A DNA stretch of 7,894 bases from Zoogloea sp044344315 (GTDB lineage: Bacteria > Pseudomonadota > Gammaproteobacteria > Burkholderiales > Rhodocyclaceae). Shown in pieces: positions 4,623 to 7,894 of the stretch. The translations under genes and the position numbers were made by a program. Below the pieces are notes generated by a model that saw only the letters and a program-made list of their open reading frames with translations, ran no database searches and was not told the origin of the DNA. The number at the start of each line of letters is the position of its first letter. Positions within the stretch are counted from its first letter, which is position 1. Location of the stretch: NCBI RefSeq assembly GCF_044344315.1, contig NZ_JBIJDC010000156.1, forward strand, positions 1 through 7,894, read 5' to 3'.

Positions 4623-6452
4623 TCAGACACCTCCCAGGTAGGCTTCGAGCACGGCCGGGTCCTGCTGGACTTCTTCCGGCAGGCCCTCGGCGATCTTCTC
4701 GCCAAACTCCATCACCACCACCCGATCCACCAGGCTCATCACGAAGTCCATGTCGTGCTCGACGATGAGCACCGCCATGCCTTCGGACTTGAGACGCCGG
4801 AGCAGCTCGGAGAGGGCCTGCTTCTCCTTCAGACGCAGGCCGGCGGCGGGCTCGTCGAGGAGCAGCAGGCAGGGGTCGGAGCACAGGGCGCGGGCGATCT
4901 CGAGGATGCGCTGCTGGCCCAGGGCAAGGCTGCCGGCCTCGGTGTGCATGAATTCGCCCAGGCCGACGCGCTCCACCTGGATGGCGGCCTCGCGCAGCAG
5001 GCGGGCCTCTTCGACCCGGTCGAGGCGCCAGGCGGCGGGCAGCACGCTGCGGCTGCCGCGCATGTGGGCGCCGATGGCCACGTTCTCGAGCACGCTCATC
5101 TTCGGCAGCAGGCGCACGTGCTGGAACGTGCGGCTCATGCCCAGGGCGGCGATCTCCCGAGAGCTGTGGCCAGCCACCGACTTGCCGCGGAACAGCACCT
5201 CGCCGGAGGTGGGCGTATCCACGCCGGAGAGCTGGTTGAACATGGTGCTCTTGCCGGCGCCGTTGGGGCCGATCAGGGCCAGGATCTCGCCGGCCTTGAC
5301 CGACAGGCTCATGGCGTTGTTGGCCACCAGGCCGCCGAACCGGCGGGTCACCTCGCGGGCTTCCAGGATGGTCTCGCCGTGGGGCGGCTGGGCCTTCTTC
5401 GGCAGGGGCTCGGCCTTCGGGTCGATGAGCTTGGGCTCGGCGCGCACCGGCACCAGCCGGGCCAGCAGCGGCCACAGGCCGTCCCGGGCCCGGTGCAGCA
5501 CGATGATCATCATCAAACCAAAGACGATCACTTCGTAATGGCCGGCCGAACCGAAGAGCTTGGGCAGGATGTCCTGCAGCCACTGCTTGAGCACGGTGAT
5601 GACCCCGGCACCGATCAACGCGCCCCACACCTGCCCTGCCCCGCCGACCACCGCCATGAAGAGGTACTCGATGCCGATGTGCAGGCCAAAGGGCGTGGGG
5701 TTAACAAAGCGCTGCAGGTGGGCATACAGCCAGCCTGCGGCGCAGGCCTGCAGGGCCGCCAGCACGAAGATCACCATGCGCGCCCGGGACGTATCCACAC
5801 CCATGGACTCGGCCATCACGATGCCGCCCTTGAGGGCGCGGATCGCCCGCCCCTCACGGGAGTCGAGCAGGTTGCGGGTGGTGAACAGCGCCACCAGCAC
5901 GAACAGCCACACCAGGTAGTAATAGTGGCGGTTGTCGAGCAGGGCAAAGCCGAACAGGGTGATCGGCGGCAGGTTGGACAGGCCGGCATGGCCGCCCAGA
6001 AACTCCATGTTGCCGAACAGGAAGTACAGGCTGATGCCCCAGGCCATGGTGCCCAGGGGCAGGTAGTGGCCGGACAGCTTGAGGGTCACCGAGCCGAGCA
6101 CGATGGCCACCGTGGCGGTGAGCAGCAGGCCCAGCACCAGCGCCGCCCACGGCGACGCACCGGTGAAGCCGAGCCAGGCCGGCAGCTCGGGCGTGGTGGT
6201 GAGCCAGGCGGTGGTGTAGGCGCCGAGGCCCACAAAAGCCGCCTGCCCGAAGCTGGTCAGCCCGCCCACGCCGGTGAGCAGCACCAGGCCCAGAGCCACC
6301 AGCGCCGACAGACCCACGTAGTTGAGCAGGGTGACGTAGAACTCCGGCAGCACCAGCGGCGCCAGCACCACCATCACCAGGAAGACCGCCAGCACATGGC
6401 GGGAACGGAGCAGGCTCATGCCCGGCGCCGCAGCAATCGAACGGGTGTTCAT
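4623..6452 (-). CDS. Fused LivM-type permease and LivG-type ATPase
   Basis: A 609-residue fusion of two importer subunits that are usually separate. Residues about 15-330 form a LivM-like permease with some 8-10 hydrophobic segments, including LTGVGGLTSFGQAAFVGLGAY (59-79), SGHYLPLGTMAWG (127-139) and the cytoplasmic-loop motif ESMGVDTSRARM (215-226). A charged, Pro-rich linker (about 332-362) leads to a LivG-like ATPase: Walker A GPNGAGKS (395-402), SRTFQHVRLLPKMSVLEN (440-457), Walker B LLLLDEP (529-535) and His566 in VEHD. The signature reads LALGQQR (509-515) where LivG usually has LSYGQQR. The start is the ATG at 6452, with GGAGG (6460-6464) 7 nt upstream and a 4-nt ATGA overlap with the livH stop; a start at 6491 in the same frame would overlap livH further. 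No stop or shift lies at the junction, so the fusion is real in this sequence. Confidence 0.92.
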   Translation of the reverse strand: MNTRSIAAAPGMSLLRSRHVLAVFLVMVVLAPLVLPEFYVTLLNYVGLSALVALGLVLLTGVGGLTSFGQAAFVGLGAYTTAWLTTTPELPAWLGFTGASPWAALVLGLLLTATVAIVLGSVTLKLSGHYLPLGTMAWGISLYFLFGNMEFLGGHAGLSNLPPITLFGFALLDNRHYYYLVWLFVLVALFTTRNLLDSREGRAIRALKGGIVMAESMGVDTSRARMVIFVLAALQACAAGWLYAHLQRFVNPTPFGLHIGIEYLFMAVVGGAGQVWGALIGAGVITVLKQWLQDILPKLFGSAGHYEVIVFGLMMIIVLHRARDGLWPLLARLVPVRAEPKLIDPKAEPLPKKAQPPHGETILEAREVTRRFGGLVANNAMSLSVKAGEILALIGPNGAGKSTMFNQLSGVDTPTSGEVLFRGKSVAGHSSREIAALGMSRTFQHVRLLPKMSVLENVAIGAHMRGSRSVLPAAWRLDRVEEARLLREAAIQVERVGLGEFMHTEAGSLALGQQRILEIARALCSDPCLLLLDEPAAGLRLKEKQALSELLRRLKSEGMAVLIVEHDMDFVMSLVDRVVVMEFGEKIAEGLPEEVQQDPAVLEAYLGGV

Positions 6453-7480
6453 TCTTCTTCCTCCACGTGGTGGGAAGTGAGCGAGCGCCACATCAGGACC
6501 GGGATGATCAGGGTGAACACAATCACGTCCTTGAAGGCGCTCGCCCAGAAGGACGAGAAGGATTCGAGCAGCCCCACCAGCACCGCGCCGCCCGCCGCCA
6601 GCGGGTAGCTGGCGAGGCCGCCGATGATGGCCGCGACGAAGCCCTTGAGGCCGATCAGGAAGCCGCTGTCGTAATAGACGGTGGTCAGGGGCGCCACCAG
6701 CAGGCCGGACAGGGCACCAATCAGGGCCGCGAAGAAGAAGGTCTGACGGCCGGCCAGGGCCGGGGAGATGCCCATCAGGCGCGCCCCGTTGCGGTTGATG
6801 GCTGCAGCCCGCAGGGCCTTGCCGCCCAGGGTCCGGTCAAAGTAGAGGTACAGGCCGACGATCAGCAGCAGGGAGGCGAGGATCACCACCACCGTGTGTC
6901 CGCCCACCACCAGGGAGCCGATCTCGAACTGGGTTTCGCTGAACGGCAGGGTGCGCGAACCTTCCGGCCCGAAGATCAGCAGGCCGATGCCCACCATCAG
7001 CAGGTGCAGGGCCACAGCCACGATCAGCAGCACCAGCACCGGCGCTTCGGCCACCGGCTGAAAGGCCACCCGGTAGATCATGGGGCCCAGGGGCACCACG
7101 ATGGCCAGCACCAGCAGGCCCTTGGCCACCTGGGGCAGGGCCTGCAGGGGCAGCACCCACAGCAAGCCGGCCAGCACCGCCGGATAGAGCAGGTTCCACA
7201 GGGCAGACTTGCCCAGCTGACGGCGCGCCGCCGCGCCGCCAAACAGATCGGCGGCAAAGGTCAGCGCCCCGGCCCCCAGCAGCAGCCAGACGGTGCCGGG
7301 GTAATGGCCGGCTTCCAGCGCCGCCATGGTGAGGGCCCCCCAAGCGAGGAATTCGCCCTGGGGAATGAAGATGATCCGGGTGACGGCAAAGACCAGGACC
7401 AGGGCCAGGGCCAGCAGGGCGTAGATGGCCCCGTTGGTGATCCCGTCCTGCCCAAGCAATGCGAATATTTCGGCATCCAT
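6449..7480 (-). CDS. livH: Branched-chain amino acid-type ABC transporter permease, LivH type
   Basis: A 343-residue inner-membrane permease, longer than the roughly 290-300 residues usual for LivH. The N-terminal block GITNGAIYALLALALVLVFA (13-32) with RIIFIPQGEFLAWGAL (35-50) is typical, as are RAAAINRNGARLMGISP (224-240), the ATPase-contact loop, and FLIGLKGFVAAIIGGLASYPLA (274-295). Between residues about 60 and 135 there is roughly 50 residues more than expected, with extra hydrophobic stretches (98-113 and 119-135). The C-terminus ends in four Glu residues. The ATG at 7480 is chosen over the upstream start at 7528 because AGGAG (7488-7492) lies 7 nt before it and homology begins there. 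It is the first gene of the apparent operon; a terminator-like hairpin stands between it and the aldolase gene. Confidence 0.92.
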   Translation of the reverse strand: MDAEIFALLGQDGITNGAIYALLALALVLVFAVTRIIFIPQGEFLAWGALTMAALEAGHYPGTVWLLLGAGALTFAADLFGGAAARRQLGKSALWNLLYPAVLAGLLWVLPLQALPQVAKGLLVLAIVVPLGPMIYRVAFQPVAEAPVLVLLIVAVALHLLMVGIGLLIFGPEGSRTLPFSETQFEIGSLVVGGHTVVVILASLLLIVGLYLYFDRTLGGKALRAAAINRNGARLMGISPALAGRQTFFFAALIGALSGLLVAPLTTVYYDSGFLIGLKGFVAAIIGGLASYPLAAGGAVLVGLLESFSSFWASAFKDVIVFTLIIPVLMWRSLTSHHVEEEE

Positions 7481-7508
7481 GAACGGACTCCTGCAGCCGC
7501 TTGCCGCA

Positions 7509-7534
7509 CCCGCCTGGCGGGGCCGCAAACGGCC
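7509..7534 (-). promoter_or_regulatory. Two small hairpins in the livH leader
   Basis: CCCGCCTGGCGGG (7509-7521) and GGCCGCAAACGGCC (7521-7534) on the plus strand are adjacent inverted repeats with 5-bp stems, placed between the terminator and the livH ribosome site. They could act in the leader RNA, but GC-rich sequence forms such hairpins easily by chance. I find no convincing promoter in this 100-nt gap. Confidence 0.25.
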
Positions 7535-7548
7535 GGAAAGATCGGCAA

Positions 7549-7575
7549 TAAGAAAAGGCGGAGCGCGGCCCCGCC
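7549..7575 (-). terminator. Intrinsic terminator after mhpE
   Basis: On the minus strand GGCGGGGC and GCUCCGCC (7575-7557) pair as an 8-bp stem with one G-U pair and a 3-nt loop, followed by UUUUCUU (7556-7550). It begins 6 nt after the aldolase stop. This is a good Rho-independent terminator shape. It would reduce read-through from the aldolase gene into the transporter genes. Confidence 0.7.
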
Positions 7576-7581
7576 CCTGCG

Positions 7582-7894
7582 TCAGACAGCCAGGCCGCGT
7601 TCCCGCGCCATGGAAATGGCCGTGTCCTCGATCATGTCTTCCTGCCCGCCCACCATGCCGCGGCGGCCCAGCTCCACCAGGATGTCCCGGGCCGGCACGC
7701 CGTACTTGACGCTGGCGCGCTTGGCGAAGAGCAGGAAGGAACCATACACCCCGGCGTAGCCCAGGGTCAGGGCGTCCCGGTCGATGCGGATCGGGAAGTC
7801 CATGATCGGCACCACCAGGTCTTCGGCCACGTCGGTGATCTTGGCCACATCCACCCCGGTCTGGATGCCCATCAGGTCGGCCACGGCGATGAAG
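7582..7894 (-). CDS. mhpE: 4-hydroxy-2-oxovalerate aldolase, C-terminal part (cut by right edge)
   Basis: The last 103 or so codons of an aldolase that splits 4-hydroxy-2-oxovalerate to pyruvate and acetaldehyde, the final carbon-carbon cleavage of meta-cleavage pathways. The family is about 340 residues; the metal-binding catalytic barrel lies beyond the edge, so only the C-terminal communication domain is seen. Recognisable motifs are GIQTGVDVAKITDVAED, RIDRDALTLGYAGVYGSFLLFAKRA-like sequence and LVELGRRGMVGGQEDMIED. The frame continues past 7884 to the edge, so the GTG there is internal. Known members (MhpE, BphI, DmpG, XylK) pair with an acylating acetaldehyde dehydrogenase that takes the aldehyde through a channel; its gene is expected beyond the right edge. 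The symbol mhpE rests on the mhpC neighbour; bphI or dmpG would fit the sequence as well. Confidence 0.9.
   Translation of the reverse strand, partial: FIAVADLMGIQTGVDVAKITDVAEDLVVPIMDFPIRIDRDALTLGYAGVYGSFLLFAKRASVKYGVPARDILVELGRRGMVGGQEDMIEDTAISMARERGLAV

Noticed and set aside
4614..6608. A 664-codon open frame on the plus strand opposite the LivM-LivG fusion
   Set aside because: It is rich in His, Gln, Gly and Ala, as expected for the antisense of a GC-rich gene, shows no domain, and covers a clearly conserved gene on the other strand.
6467..7759. A 430-codon plus-strand frame opposite livH and the aldolase end
   Set aside because: Gln/His/Gly-rich antisense shadow; livH and the aldolase have clear family motifs on the minus strand.

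Overview
The window is a GC-rich piece of a bacterial chromosome or accessory region. Every gene I can support is on the minus strand, so transcription runs from right to left. The gene content is an MhpC-type meta-cleavage hydrolase, the end of a 4-hydroxy-2-oxovalerate aldolase, and a LivFGMH-type transporter with a fused permease/ATPase. With the REP-like palindromes starting in GTAG, this suggests an aromatic-degrading proteobacterium, most likely a betaproteobacterium of the Azoarcus/Thauera or Burkholderiales kind. That taxonomic guess is inference only.

Right part (7894 to 7481): the C-terminal part of the aldolase (mhpE/bphI/dmpG family) enters from beyond the right edge and stops at 7582. 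A GC-rich hairpin followed by a U-rich run comes right after its stop and looks like an intrinsic terminator. Two further small hairpins lie before the next gene.

Centre (7480 to 2363): five genes are packed as one apparent transcription unit. They are an enlarged LivH-type permease, a LivM-LivG fusion (permease plus ATPase in one chain), LivF, a hemerythrin-domain protein, and an MhpC-like C-C bond hydrolase. The first three are coupled by a 4-nt overlap and a 1-nt gap. Each of the five has a Shine-Dalgarno sequence 7-8 nt before its start, which moves four starts inward from the longest reading frame. No substrate-binding protein is present, so it must be encoded elsewhere. The likely job of the unit is uptake of an aromatic acid (for example a phenylpropanoid) and its ring-cleavage breakdown. 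The hydrolase releases 2-hydroxypenta-2,4-dienoate, and the aldolase acts two steps later, giving pyruvate and acetaldehyde. The hemerythrin may serve O2 or iron/NO handling, but that is a guess.

Left part (2362 to 1): a 413-nt gap holds an inverted pair of REP-like hairpins (REPIN-like), extra tandem half-copies and a separate perfect 8-bp palindrome. After it come an EamA-family (DMT) exporter and a methylmalonyl-CoA decarboxylase (ScpB/YgfG type), both without a visible Shine-Dalgarno. A 16-nt direct repeat lies shortly after the stop codons of both mhpC and the EamA gene. Near the left edge is a variant REP and possibly the first 18 codons of another minus-strand gene.

I do not see a clearly new system such as a CRISPR array, phage, toxin-antitoxin or insertion sequence. 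The most distinctive points are the hemerythrin inside a transport/ring-cleavage operon, the fused LivM-LivG, and the layered repeats between operons.
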